A stretch of 64,000 bases of DNA, taken from assembly GCA_013397455.1 (NCBI GenBank), contig VYZB01000279.1:1109260-1173259 (forward strand). Reading direction: 5' to 3'. Numbering within the stretch: position 1 is the first letter of the stretch; every line of letters begins with the position of its first letter. This document shows, piece after piece, positions 1-12,100 of the stretch. The notes beneath the pieces were generated by a model. It did no database searches and was not told the DNA's origin. It saw only the letters and a program-made list of their open reading frames with translations. The position numbers and the translations under genes were made by a program. This DNA comes from Crotophaga sulcirostris. Its lineage: Eukaryota; Chordata; Aves; Cuculiformes; Crotophagidae.

Positions 1-632
1 TCGTTCAAAAAAGGTGGACAGAAGCCACTGTTTTCCACCGATTCCTTTTTTGGGACAACACAGCAAAGAAAAATTCTCTATTCACTTAAGTAACAGTTCG
101 ATGTGATATTAGGAATCAGGACTTCTCTAAGCCATCTTCCATTCTTCATTAAAGTACACTCCCTGGAATGATGCAGGAGAAAGCTCAAGGAGATTTCGGA
201 AGTGCAGTAGCCTTGGAGTCAGGGACTGAACTGTAGCTGGCCAACACATAGATGGGGCTTTCAGAGCCCACAGTAAATGGATGGGTTATGTTTTTGTTAC
301 AACTTGTCTTGGACGCTGGTAAATGATTGATTGATATAAAAGTGGGGGCCAAGACATTTGGCCATTGAGATAAAAGGGTCAGTATATTGCATACAGATGA
401 AGGCAGTTGTCCCTTTCACAGAATACCTCCTCAACAAACAGCTGTCATGCAGATCAAGTTCATTCCTGTTTGGCTGTAGGCCAAACCAATTTCAAGTCCT
501 AGACTACTCCAGGTTTGCTGGCACTTCATATATATGACCACAGCCTAAGCCAGCAGCTGTTTAGAGGGTAGCCACAGAGCAGAATGTGTCAGAGGAACAG
601 TCGTACACAGCCCACAAAGCTTACTGCAGGTT
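1..632 (-). other. 3' UTR or flank of the protease gene
   Basis: This follows the TGA of the protease on the minus strand. I see no coding exon and no obvious AATAAA on the minus strand, so the transcript end is either beyond the window or uses a variant signal. Confidence 0.5.
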
Positions 633-794
633 TCAGATGCCTGTTTTGGAGTTGATCCAGTCTCGATAGTAAGTCACTCGTGTGTACACTCCTGGTTTAT
701 TTCGCTTGCCGCATTCATCTCCCCAACTCACTATTCCCACAAGATACCAGATTCCTCTGGAATTTGCTTGCACCAGTGGCCCACCAGAGTCACC
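633..794 (-). CDS. TMPRSS11E: Protease exon 10 (terminal): GDSGGP to stop
   Basis: Opens after a pyrimidine-rich acceptor ending CTTAG, in phase 0, directly with GDSGGP (Ser366 catalytic). It runs through IVSWGDECG and PGVYTRV to [10 protein letters not shown] and TGA. The position homologous to chymotrypsin 201 is Gln (GPLVQ), so that family disulfide is absent. Confidence 0.9.
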   Translation of the reverse strand, partial: GDSGGPLVQANSRGIWYLVGIVSWGDECGKRNKPGVYTRVTYYRDWINSKTGI

Positions 795-3700
795 CTAAGA
801 AGAGAAAATGTCAACAGGTAGGAACAAAGTAAACAGTGTTCACGTCACTAATGCAGCAAGCTTCAATTTTTCTGTTACAACTGACAGATATTTGTCTTTA
901 GATGGCAGCTGTAATTCAGCTTCCACACAGTTTGCTGACAAGACAGAGTCTGACAGCCTGTGTCTACTTCAGTCTCTCCCACTCTACATCCTTGCACCTG
1001 TATTCTCTCACATGTGCATTATATGCACCCCAAGCAGTTAAAAGCAATGAAGATCTTCATTTACATCTCAAGATATTGAGCCCCATAAACTTAATCAAGA
1101 TTCATAGAAATAAAATACGCTTTTGGGAAGCATCACCTTCCACCCCACCTATTTCCTTTTTACTTTACCTACAAAGGGACCTACCTGGCAGGCATCCACT
1201 CGCCCCTCCAAGTATCCAGCACACAACATTCCAGGTGATATTGCCCCACCATACACTTGTCTTCTGTTACAAATTGCAGTACTTATAATTTTCACTTCTG
1301 CTTGGCGAAGCTCATTAACACTATAGCCTAGAAAGAGAAGAAGCAGCATTTGCAGACAGGATATGCAACCTAAAACACTCAAGAATTAGGATTAGTCCAT
1401 TTTTTCCTACAGCCTTTCTGCCATTACAGGCAATGAAGTGAGCTACCCAGACAAAGTTTCAGGAAGAAGGAAGTTCCACCCACTCACCACCCACCCCGCC
1501 GAAGTCCTTTATTTGTTCCCAAATATAACCTTTCTCCATCTTTCATCCTAACCAGATGCTCTTTCGGATAAGAGAGAAAGGGATTTTTGTACATGTTTCA
1601 GTGCTGAATTCAATTGTAGCCTATGAGATATGTCCTTGTTATGGTTGGAAAGAACCAGTTCCTTAAATGCGATGTAGCTTTGGACAGTCACTACACACAC
1701 AAGGAATCTACCATGAAATGCAACCTATATAGTTCAGTTGTTCTTGTGAGCAGATTTATAGTCCTATCATTTCGAACCTCATTGACATAGACTAATTTGT
1801 GAAGCTCACTCAAGTCATTGGATGAAGCCTGATTTGTAACTGAAGAAAGAACAACTGATGAAAACTGTCATGATACATCTATGACAAAGTTCAGTGGTGA
1901 AAGAACTCGTATCAGAGCTAAACCCAGAGGGACTGGGCTAGTGGGAATGGAGAACAGAATGTATTCAACCAGCACAACGCAGGCAGCAATCAAAAAAATC
2001 TTTTCTTTCTCTTGTAAGGCTAACCCGTAGGGTCTTTCCTCTATGTTCCAATCCACTGACCAAGTCAGAAAAAAAGCAGCAAACTAAGTCTACAAGTATA
2101 TCATTAGCACATGCACCTATCAGATACAAAGTCTAAGGAACCCGAGATGTATAACACAAGATAGGAAGGCAAGAGACACTCACCGTCATTCTCCAAAGCT
2201 CCCCAACCTGTGACAAAACAGGAAGAGTTGTCTGGGAAAATATGAGATGCTTCAGGAAGACAGACACTGTGCACATCACTTGTGAAGTCAATAGCAGTGG
2301 CAAGTTCTACAAGAGCCACATCATATTCATGATCAAGAATAAAGTTGCTGTATTTTTCATGAACGATAATTCTTCGGACAAATTTTTTCTGTTTTGGAGG
2401 TCTCAGCAGAATTCCAAAGCTGGCAGTCCATCTCCGAGGATCTCTTACTCTGCAAGATATTTGAGGTTATGTCACAGCCACACAAAACAAGATCCCCCAA
2501 GGAGATTAACTCTCCATTTAAGCATCAAAACACAATGTGGCCTGATTTGCCTGAAGAACAGAGAAGAACCAAACTTCATTATATTTCATCTGATACAGAT
2601 GTTAGAGGGTCATGCAAGGTCACAGCGCCCAGGAGTCCTAAAGGCTGTAGGATCAGAAAGGTGCTGATGACTTACCCTCTAAAGCAGTGGGCTGCAGTCA
2701 ATAGCCACGTATTACTGATCACCGACGCACCGCAGCGATGGGTCCCATCAAGCTGAATACTAGCCTGCCATGGCCATTCCCCATCCTGCGCACGCTGCCC
2801 ACCAAGTATTCTCTCCACTCCTGCGAAGGAGAGTGCCTGTCTTCGTATTCCACAGCCTGACAAAGAAAAGGCAGCTCTGCTTTAGCTGGTTGAGGGAAAT
2901 CAAGGTATTTCTTTAGGAAAGGTGCTCATGGTTACAGACGCCCGCGTAAATAAGGTAAGGGTGCCAAGAGACTTCCTTCATTTAAAGCAGTGCCTTTGAC
3001 AGCAGGGAAACCCAGTGTCATGGTCACAAGCATCTCAGGATAGGTGTGGGATAAACAAAGAAATTTGGTAGAAGAGTCACTACTGTTATATTAAGCCAGT
3101 TTTCAGAAACACAGGCCCATACATACTGCCATGAGAACTGAAGGCTGTATATCTTAGACACTGTTCATTTTCCCCAGTTGTAAGGGTTTACTCTAGTTAA
3201 AAAATATTGTCTCTACAAACTTTGCTTTGTTTGATATTTGACCAAAGCTGTACAGAGGGAAAGGTAATGTACATAGCCAGCAGTGTGTCTGTGCATACTA
3301 GTACACACACAAACTATTAAGCACAAAGATATGCACTGATAATTAATCTAAGCATTTACACTCATATAGCTTTCATAATAATGGCATGTACCTTTCATCT
3401 AAAGACTAAACCTTTCTTAGTACAGTATGAAAAAAGAGCATCCTCAGTTTTTTGTTTTGTTTCTTTTTTTTTTTTTCCAAAAAGACTTCTTAAAAATTGA
3501 GTTTGACAGTACTGAAGAACCTCCATATTAACAAACAACAACAACCAGGGCAGCTTTAATACACACATCACCACCAAAATATGCAAGAGAAACACTACAC
3601 ATTACTTGTGAACTCACTGCAAAGGCAAAGCTATACTGATTACGTTGGTCTTAAGTGTTACAGAATTGCTGAAGACTAGTTTGCAAAAAAACCCCACAAA

Positions 3701-6700
3701 ACAAAAAACCCACCCACAAAAAAAAAAAAAAAAGAAAGGATTTTGTCAAGTCACCTCCAGGTCAGCCATGACAACAGCAATAAAAAAAAAAGTGTCCTCT
3801 TCCTCCAACAGTTTATTAACATGACTGCTGTTGGCACAGTGGCTGTATTAATTGGCTGAAAATATTAGATCCAAACCAATTAATTCTCGGAGACCATTTA
3901 AAGATGGAAACTAAAGTGCAAAGCCTCCAAGACTTGCAGGGAACTGATGTAGTCTCCTGGAAGGGAACTTAGGCTGTCTCTCTCTTCACAGAGGAGCTTT
4001 AAGATGTCACGGGGGAAGCACAGAACAGGTCAGGGACTGAGAAGCTGGCCCCTATCCAGGGCTGTGCCACTGCTTTGGCATCACTGTGGACAGCTTTTCT
4101 CCCTCTCCTGACCTCTAGCCTTTTGCCATATATTACAAGATTTACCTCAAATATGACAGACAGCTATTGCCAAACCTCTCTGCAGGGAGAAGGGAGCAGG
4201 AGGAAAGATGTTTTTCAAAGGATTCCAGCAAGAATCTTGGCCCACAGCAACTGCAGTCCCTGTGCAAAGCTCACTAACAGCAGCTCATCTACACACCCCT
4301 ACTCCCCATAACCAGCATTAAAGCAAATACTTCCCACCACTAAGACAGAATTCCTGATTCTGCAAACACTGCAGAGCCTGCCTGTCTGCAAGAAAATGAG
4401 TCATCTCTGGCTCATGCATTGTCTACTGCTTTAGTATCTTTAACGAGTTATTTTTTCAATTTGCATCTCAAAAGCACAGAACATACAGCATTTGTACTTA
4501 CAGTTGTTTAAAAGGTTATCTCCCTTTTCCTTATCCAATTCTAAAATGAAGAGCAAACACCACAGTGAGTATGTGTCATACTGCAATATGATCTAGTACA
4601 GACTCCCTCCCTGTACCCAACAAACACAAATTAAATGGCTTGCATTGCTGCATGGAGTGATGGTACAGTAAAAGGAGTAATTTGCTCTGATGGAGAAGTT
4701 CAATTAAACCTCTGTTCCTCACTGAAAGTGTAAGGCCAAAGGATACAAACTTCTTGCCTTAGCTCAAAGCTAACAAAACCAGCAGATGACTGCAAGTAGA
4801 TACAAGTAAAATCTACACGTGCTGGCAGCTGTGCACAGTTTAAACACTTGCATGTATTTGTTCAGGTTCAGTATGGCAAGACTGTCTAAAGAGTCTCCAT
4901 GAATCCTGAGCACTGGAATTGACTGGAGTTAACTGTAACATTACTGATTTCTTTCCTACCCCTGCCAGATTTTGATGGTGCCCAGTAACAGATTCATGTG
5001 AGAGGATTACTGCCCAGGGAGCCTCAGGATTTTGTTATGAACACTTGTTGTAGCAATCTGTCAAATAAGCAAAGGAAATGTCAGGGGGTAGAGAAGGGAA
5101 CCATCTCATCCTTGCATTTTTTTAATAACTTGAGGACTCTGCATTTCAGTACCTGGTGATACAGGTTCTTGTCCAATTCACTGTGTGCCTTAACAAAGTA
5201 ATCTGTTAAATCATGGACACAAAGTTGGGCCTTCTTTTTCATTAATTGGGGAGCAGGGCTATATCATTCAACAGATCTAGGTCACACAAAGAGAACCTCT
5301 GATGTACAAAAACTCATTCTCATAAATCATTGCCAATATGCTTTAGTTCTTTTCATGTAACACACAGTTTTGAGAAAGGCAAAAGAAGAAAACAAGAATA
5401 GCCCATATTTGCATATTAAAGTGAAATTCATTATACTAAGAACAGCAAAGTATGAGGAACAAATGCCAAGCTAAAACCACAAACCTAAGGCACTTGCCTG
5501 TGAGTGTAAGGGTAGACTCGTCAACATTCAAGAACGTAGAGCTTGTTTTCAGCTTTGTGCGTAACACATGGTTGACGTGACTCCAGCTTATTGCCTTACT
5601 GTCAGCCGAGGCAAATTTAAATACCAGAACAACAGACGCAAGCACTCCACTGGGATCTGGGCTGCAAACCAACAAAAACAAAGTGGTGTCATTCTCTCTT
5701 TGCCCACTAATACTCCTTGTTCTGCTTTGCACTGTTTGCCTTCTTTATACGAGAACAGGTCTGCTCTGCACAGATGTATAGAACAAATAGCATAGCTCTA
5801 CACAAGTAAAGGAAGATGATGACATGGTCTGCAGGCAGCTAAAAGGCTTGATTCTCACTATAAAGATGATCAGAGGGAACTTTACAGGAACTTTTACAAG
5901 CAGTACAGCTGAGGAGGAGAGGCGGGATCATTACCTTTGGCCTTTACGCAACTTATAGTCAGTAGGACACAGATGGCAGTAGGAACAACACAGCTAGTTA
6001 AAACCCTTCAACATATATGCAGCAGTTGACTCTTAACTGTCATTCAAAAGACCCAATTTAGAGCCACAGAAGTCAGAAAGGTCTTTTTGTATTTCTATCC
6101 ACTTAAGTCACTTGTCCATTTATTGGCCAGTTAGATCCATTGTATTTTATCTAGAGACAAAAACCTCAATAGTTTATGAGAGTAAGACATGGTCACTTAC
6201 TGTCAGTATGAACTATTGGACCCAATATTTTGAACTAACTGTCTAAAAGAAAACCAACTGAAGCCTAGAGGGAAAGCAGCAGAGCTGCAGTTAAGTTGGT
6301 CCAGTGCCTAGGTGCACAACCAGGTATCAGTAGTGAAAACAAGCTTTGAAGAGATGGACTGTTTATTTAACCTAAAAGGTGTAAAGAGGTTACTTGAAGT
6401 CTAGCTCCCAAGTTCTGTAATTTCAGTTGACATACAGCATGGGAGGGCTGTGGAAGAAACCAGCAGCAGAAAATAGAGTAGAACAGTATAAGGAAATAAC
6501 CCATTCCTTGTAGAGACAGGTACAGGCAAGAAAGCCCAGAAGTGCTGCATTTGTGGGAAGACTGGAATATATTCCATGGCAGAATTGATCCTTATAGAAA
6601 TAGAGAGTCTCTCAAGCCCTTAACTAGTAGTGAACACCGGGATTACCTAGTAATTCAGTTCCTGCATTACAGCCACAAACAACTAGTGTTCAGGTAATCA

Positions 6701-8818
6701 ATCTGCAGAAGTATAAGGCCAAATTTATCTTCCTTTCTGACTTCTGTAGCTAACTGAGCCCTCAGTGTTGTGAGCACCAACGGAGAGCAACAACCAGCCA
6801 AGACTTAGTCATCCTACTGGTATAATCCAAGCATTAACAATCGGGCATGCTCCATGTGATCAAGGGGTAGGAAGAAAGGATATTTATCACATCCCTGCTT
6901 TTTCCTGACTATCACATTGCTTACCTTAGACTGACAACATGAGACCTCATATATCTCTTACTTAGAAAGGACTCCTTGAATACTGCAGATATCTGTTAAA
7001 GGAAAAATGTGTGTTAAAATACACCAGTAATACATACATGCTCTCAAGATATGTCTCATGAGGCCCTGAAATACAAGATGATGCCTTCAGATCTCCACCT
7101 CTACACCAAAGCTACTGCTGAATTCCTAGTAGAGGATGTAAAACCAAAATAAATAGCTGAGATGGTTAATACTGTCCTCCCTTCTGCTCTGCGAGTGCCT
7201 GTTCCACCACAGGGTTGCTGGAACAGACAGCACCTGTGCTTCCCACCTGTTTGTGCACAGTCAGCAATGCATCTTTAACCCACTACAGCAAGGTAAGGCC
7301 AGTCACAGAAGGGTGAGGCACAACCACCTCTGACTTTGTTTCCAAACATAGAGTCACAAGACTCTTCACCATAGGTCAGGTAGAAACAGAGAAACAGCTT
7401 ACCATGTTCTCAATCTCTTGGCTCAGGTGCCTGAACTTTTCTGTGGTTTGTCTTTCATACTGAGGGTCGTAATTGACATTGGTGATTAGGAAAGATGCAT
7501 TGTAATATCGGTCCTGATCTACAGACAAAAAGAAAAGGTGGCTGATCTCCTTCAGTACAATTCAGACATGCACAGCAGCTCACAGAATATGGCACACGTA
7601 AGGCTCCCAGGCACAACTTGTGCCTGGTTTTAAGAACTGCATGGTTTCATCTGCCAGAACTAGCCAGGTTGGGGCTAAGCCATGACACCCTGTCAGCTGC
7701 AGAATTACAACTTTAGCAGCACTTTGGGAGAAAGGGGTTCTTGACTATCTTATCGCTCCATGGACCAGCTAGGGGCTCATTTCTACTTTGAGGACCATCC
7801 CAAACAGATCCAAATTACACCTAGTACATTGTTTGTCTGGAGACCATTTTCTCATCAGCATGAGGTAAGTACAGCAAGGGGTACACCAGCCTACGTATGT
7901 CCCTTCTTACTCAGCAGACACACTCACTCCTCCATAGATGCACTCCTTCTTGTCACTGCCCTTCTGAAAGGTAGGTGGCCCATAGCAGTTTGCATTCATC
8001 CAGCAGTCAGGTTAAGTTTAAAATTTGACTCTTGGGGAATGGCAGAGAGGGGTCACATAATGCAGAGTCGGCAAAAAGCAAAGCTAAGCTGTAGCTCTGC
8101 CACTGCTCTGTCTAGTGTCCTAAAACAAGGCACAGACTCAACGACTCTCAGTGAGCTGAGAGCAACACAATTAGTTGTATTCCAGTAGGAAGGCATTTCA
8201 AAACCCCTCACACTGATAGCTCAGAGAGTAGGAATGGAATGGCTTGGCTTCATTCATCTGCTATCAAAACTGAGCCCTTGGTAACCAGGACTGGCTCCCA
8301 GGTTCAAAAAAGCCTAAACCTCTTGTGTCTCTCCTTCTGCAATACCCTCAGCTAAAAGTCCCAATCTCAGTTTTTACAAAAAACATGTTCAAGACCAAGC
8401 TTACTACACATAGCCTAACTACTAGGCACACCCCTGGCTTATACAGAAGACTGCCAGCCTTTGCTTAACCATGGATAACAGTGAAGGCATCAGGGCAAGA
8501 CAAGAAACAAAGAGAGGCAAACCTTAAATCCCTGCTTCAGGTAAATATTTTAGGTATTCTTGTAGGTTTTCTAATCAATTCAGATCTTGAATAGGGCCTA
8601 TTAAGTTTTCTTATGTGGATTATATACAAGTGTAAATTTGTACCTAAATTATCACAGTAGTGAGTGAAACACAAAGACTTGTGACAGTAAAAAGGGGTTC
8701 ACTTACCACGGCACAGAAGATATGTAATTAAGCCAATGATGAGGGTTAAGCCTGCTATCACCGACACAACAATGACTGCTATCTTCCATGGTTCTATACG
8801 TTTTGTCGCTCTGTCCAT
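633..8818 (-). CDS. TMPRSS11E: TMPRSS11-group type II transmembrane serine protease (TMPRSS11E/DESC1-like), whole spliced CDS
   Basis: Trypsin-like protease tethered to the cell surface by its N-terminus. The CDS joins minus-strand exons 8818-8707, 7518-7403, 6992-6925, 5661-5498, 4540-4502, 2856-2676, 2449-2184, 1327-1185 and 794-633 (1251 nt, 416 aa, all phases consistent). Domains: membrane segment about residues 12-35; SEA stem about 42-160; activation cleavage R182|ILGG; catalytic domain 183-416 with His223 (TAAHC), Asp270 (YDVAL) and Ser366 (GDSGGP). Asp360, six residues before the serine, predicts cleavage after Lys/Arg. Sequons lie at N44 and N301. Cys167/168 before the activation site and Cys290 probably hold the cut chain to the stem, as in the family. 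About 416-423 aa is usual for the group. The closing SKTGI, WTASFG, a CCG pair before the activation site, and the divergent position beside YTHDC1 favour TMPRSS11E. TMPRSS11D and 11F share other stretches, so the paralogue is less sure than the family. Confidence 0.8.
1185..1327 (-). CDS. TMPRSS11E: Protease exon 9: LRQAEV to DACQ
   Basis: Encodes residues 316-363 including [17 protein letters not shown] and DACQ. Asp360 lies at the floor of the S1 pocket. The donor is CAG|GTAGGT and the join to exon 10 is phase 0 (DACQ|GDSGGP). Confidence 0.9.
2184..2449 (-). CDS. TMPRSS11E: Protease exon 8: catalytic Asp exon
   Basis: Encodes residues 227-316: [24 protein letters not shown] (Asp270 catalytic), VCLP (Cys290, the usual partner of the stem cysteine) and CFVTGWGA. 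Cys304 before FVTGWG is unusual for this group. Acceptor CTTGCAG, donor G|GTGAGT. Confidence 0.9.
2676..2856 (-). CDS. TMPRSS11E: Protease exon 7: activation site and catalytic His
   Basis: Encodes residues 167-227: CCGIRR, the activation site [15 protein letters not shown], and WLLTAAHCF with catalytic His223. Acceptor TTTGTCAG, donor GG|GTAAG, leaving phase 2. Confidence 0.92.
4502..4540 (-). CDS. TMPRSS11E: Protease exon 6: 39-nt linker microexon
   Basis: A tiny exon between a good acceptor (CTTCATTTTAG) and donor CT|GTAAGT. It supplies [12 protein letters not shown] between the SEA stem and the CCG motif. It is needed to restore the phase (1 to 1) and to make the TGC cysteine codon at the join with exon 7. 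Human DESC1 has a comparable short linker before its CCG. Confidence 0.85.
5498..5661 (-). CDS. TMPRSS11E: Protease exon 5: second half of SEA domain, GC donor
   Basis: Encodes residues 99-154 ([16 protein letters not shown] onwards), typical of the SEA core in HAT-like proteases. The acceptor is GGTTTGCAG. The donor is CAG|GCAAGT, a strong consensus for the rare GC-AG intron class; no GT donor in frame is nearby. Confidence 0.85.
6925..6992 (-). CDS. TMPRSS11E: Protease exon 4: SEA domain segment
   Basis: 68 nt encoding [20 protein letters not shown] and on to the SLS join. It resembles the FKES..RSHV stretch of TMPRSS11D/F. Acceptor CCTTTAACAG, donor AG|GTAAGC, phases 0 to 2. Confidence 0.88.
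7403..7518 (-). CDS. TMPRSS11E: Protease exon 3: start of SEA domain
   Basis: Encodes residues 38-76, with [13 protein letters not shown] (sequon N44) through LSQEIENM, at the start of the extracellular stem. Acceptor CTGTAG, donor ATG|GTAAGC. Confidence 0.88.
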
Positions 8819-8830
8819 CTGGATTTCTAC
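8707..8830 (-). CDS. TMPRSS11E: Protease exon 2: cytoplasmic tail and membrane anchor
   Basis: Exon bounded by acceptor TGCAG (8833-8831) and donor G|GTAAGT. It reads [22 protein letters not shown] and a hydrophobic run to LLCR: basic tail, then one signal anchor. I used the Met at 8818 because no upstream exon was found. The frame is open to the acceptor in phase 0, and mammalian homologues have a short first exon (MYRP-like), so the true start may be in an unseen exon upstream. Confidence 0.8.
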
Positions 8831-8934
8831 CTGCATTGAAGAAAACCATACAGATAAATTCAACTCTGTTACAAAGACAACAGTGCATCCTGAGCCAAAT
8901 CATATCTGGCACAGTTTTGTTCAACTGACAAACC

Positions 8935-9165
8935 TCACAGAATGAGGTAGGTTGGGAAGGACTGTGGGCCTGGCCTTCTGATCAAACCATGTTCCACTAC
9001 AGCAGGTTGCTCCAGGTTTTGTTCAGTCAAGTTTTTAGTATCGTCAAGGACTGAGATCACCCAGTGTCTCAGGAATCCTGGTCGAAAAGCTTTTTCCTTA
9101 TATTTAGTCTGAATTTCTTGTGTTCTAACTTGCCTCCATTGCCTCACATGCACCCCTGAGGAAAG
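8935..9165 (-). mobile_element. CR1 LINE 3' fragment
   Basis: Diverged CR1 tail in minus orientation: CACAGAATGAGG then GGTTGGGAAGGACT, the block around CAGGTTGCTCCAGG, and the run to the TCTAACTTGCCTCCATTGCC block. It lies just upstream of the anchor exon of the protease. Confidence 0.7.
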
Positions 9166-12100
9166 CCTAGAGTTGTGCAGGTATTGCTAGTAGAGACAAT
9201 TTCCCATCAAGTAATATTACACAAATTTCAAGTGTAGCTGATTGCCCATGTAGGTGTATAAACTGAACACAAATGTAATAATTCGTGACTGATGAAATAA
9301 CTTGTGCACCAAGAATAGTCTGGGCTACCAGAGATGCCATATAACATATGGCTTTGAGTTATTTTTAGTTAGTATGAGTCATAACATTTATTGATCCTCT
9401 CCAGCATTTGGATTTTATTGCACTAAAGCCACACATACATTGTAAGCGACCACATCCTGTCTCCTGCCAGACAGTCTATCAGAGGAAGGAGAAAAAACAA
9501 CTTATGTGTAAATGTGATATGGCAACAAGATCCAGGCTTAGTGATTTGCTGAAAGCCAACAGTAGACCTGTAAAAGGGTTGGGAACTTGACACACACAGA
9601 CAAAGGAATATAAGCCTTTCTCCTCTGCTTATGTCCTCCTGCACAGAATTAAGCAAGAGAATATTAGCAAAACTGCATTTTTGTGCATGTCTTCATTAGC
9701 TTTGTTGTAGGATGATGCAAAGCCTTAAGCATAATTATTTCAAATCCCTAGTAATTCCACATCACACCATGTAGTAATTGTTTTCATGCCATGCACTGAG
9801 TCTCTACTTTATAGTCGGTATTAGTACAGGGTATCAGAAAAACATGTGGGATAATCTCTCAAAGGTGCCTGGAGTGACAAATGGCAGCGTGCAGCCCTGG
9901 AGAGGTGGGATGCAGCTGGGTAACCACCATGCTGTTTCATACCCACTGATCCATGACTGTATTGCTGTGGACCAGACATACTAAATGCTATTTTCCCCTT
10001 TTCAAACCTATGGCACAGCTGAGAAAAAAAAAGGAAGGAAGGGGCAGAAAGGCAGGCAGAGAGAGTAAGTCTTTGCAGGTTTTCTGACTAGAAGGAGGTA
10101 AAGAAGAAATCACAGTGAAAGCAGAGCAGGATAACAGCAGAGGTTCCATCTCAGGAAGTGAGCAGGGTACAATGCACAAATCAAAGACAGCAAAAGACAG
10201 CGAGTGGTGGGAGAGCAGAATGGGGTTATGCACTCTACCCCGAGGATGTGAAAGCTGAGCAAAGCTACAAGCAAGAGATGGTAGGCAAGGCAAACCAGAG
10301 GGAGGAAGAAAAGGGATAGAGCCACAGAGGAAGCAGCCAAGAGGTCTGCACACGGTGAGGGTGTGTTCAGCAAGTGACAGGGAAGTTGGAAGCAACTCAA
10401 GAGTTTGATTGATTTTGGCTAGTAAGAGTGCTGGCAGGCATTCCAGACCATTGCTTAAGAAGGGAAGCAGGCAAGTTTTTACCCACTCAAATAGGTGGCA
10501 TACAGGAAAGAAAAAGTTAAAACAGGATATCTTCAGCCAGCACCACAAATGCAGGTGGTTACAAGCAGCAGCTTAGTGTTACAAAAATACACAGGACAGG
10601 TGACCAGGATCAACCCTTCTGCTTCAGTCTCACATGTTTCAGAGAAGCCCAATACCTCTCCTTCTGCTGTGCCTGCTTTACTCAGGCAAAGTCATGTTCT
10701 GGCAGTGCACAAACCAAGTTTTACCCAAATCTAGATGTCTCCCCTCTAGACTGGTTTGGTTCCCTTATGGCAAGGCTCTGCACAACAGACAATAAGGCAC
10801 TTGATAGGAGTCTGAAAGCCCAGGCTGGCCAGGTTTAATTTCTTTGGAAATCGCAAGTTGCAGTAAGCACATAACATATACACGCTAGAACTCAACTGGT
10901 TTCACAGAGGTCTTGACTTCTTGCCATCTAGACCTTCACTGTATATACCACCCATTACCCCTGAAGGTTTAACAGATGCAGAGATCTGCATAAAAACCTA
11001 AGACCAGTGGGACTGTCCTGCCTCAGTTCCTTTAACATGCTGCAGCCTTCCACAAAGCATTCCCACTCTCATCTCTGTTGACAGTCTTTGCAGTCCCAGC
11101 TCATGGAATTGCAGCACGACTGATGGGTAGCCAATTACTGCCCTTGAGGGCAAGCCTCTGGGCTGACCAGAAATACTGTGACAATATGCCTCTGCCTCTC
11201 CTTAACCAGGTACCTCTCAAGTTTTAGAGATTATGCTTTAGCATTTGACTTTGCTCTCCTCACTGGACAGCTTTAGCTCTCCACCCTGAGCCCCTGCAGT
11301 CAGGCTCCATCAGACTGGTTCCCTGTTCTTCAGCTGTCCCCACCCCAGTATGCTTCCACCTGACTGGAGACAGGAGAACACACAGCACAGCCCTGATGGC
11401 ATATGGCTGACTCTGCAGATGTTGAGGCAACAGTACTATTGTTTCATAACTGCCAGCTTTCTTGAAATGTACACAGACAGATTTCCTCAAGACATGGCCT
11501 CGTGCCTAAGCTACAAAAGCTTAAGAATCACACTTGGGAAATAAGCATCTTGCTGCCTGTGGACTCGTGCTCAGACAGGCAGCATTGTCCTCCATTTCAA
11601 TGTCTCTATTTCCTTGTCATGCAAATACCAGATACATCAACACTGGCAGCACAGACCCCTTCTCCTCCAGCATTGCAGATCTGCTTCCCCTCCACAGGTC
11701 ACACAGACTTGCAAGGGGAAACAGATACCTTAGTACCAGAAGTGGAGGAGGTTTTTATTCCTCACCTCCCATGGTTTAATTTCCCCCAGCACTGCAGCAG
11801 TTCCTGATTTCACTTTATATTTTTTTAAAACGCAGTTAAAAGGAAGTATTGCCATATATTTCTACATTCATATATGTATTTAATTTGTATATAGTATTTA
11901 CAAAGTAAAGCGGAAATACTACTTCAAAGCCAAAATAGTTCCCTTCTTTTAGCAGGATGCTAAATTCCATCTTGCTAAAATAAGTACCAGAACAGGAAAA
12001 ATCTCTTCTGCAACAGAATCACCAAGTCTCATCACCTCCCACAATGTCCAGTTGCCAGCCAGCATGTATCCTTCAGCTGTGATGCCTGAGTGCAGGATGC

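Noticed and set aside
7760..8188. 142-codon plus-strand frame inside protease intron 2
   Set aside because: No recognisable motif, lies antisense within an intron, composition typical of chance.
9988..10548. 186-codon minus-strand open frame, the second longest in the window
   Set aside because: It is opposite a purine-rich tract, has skewed Leu/Ser/Pro/Phe composition, no domain, and no splice or start support; chance stop-poor sequence.
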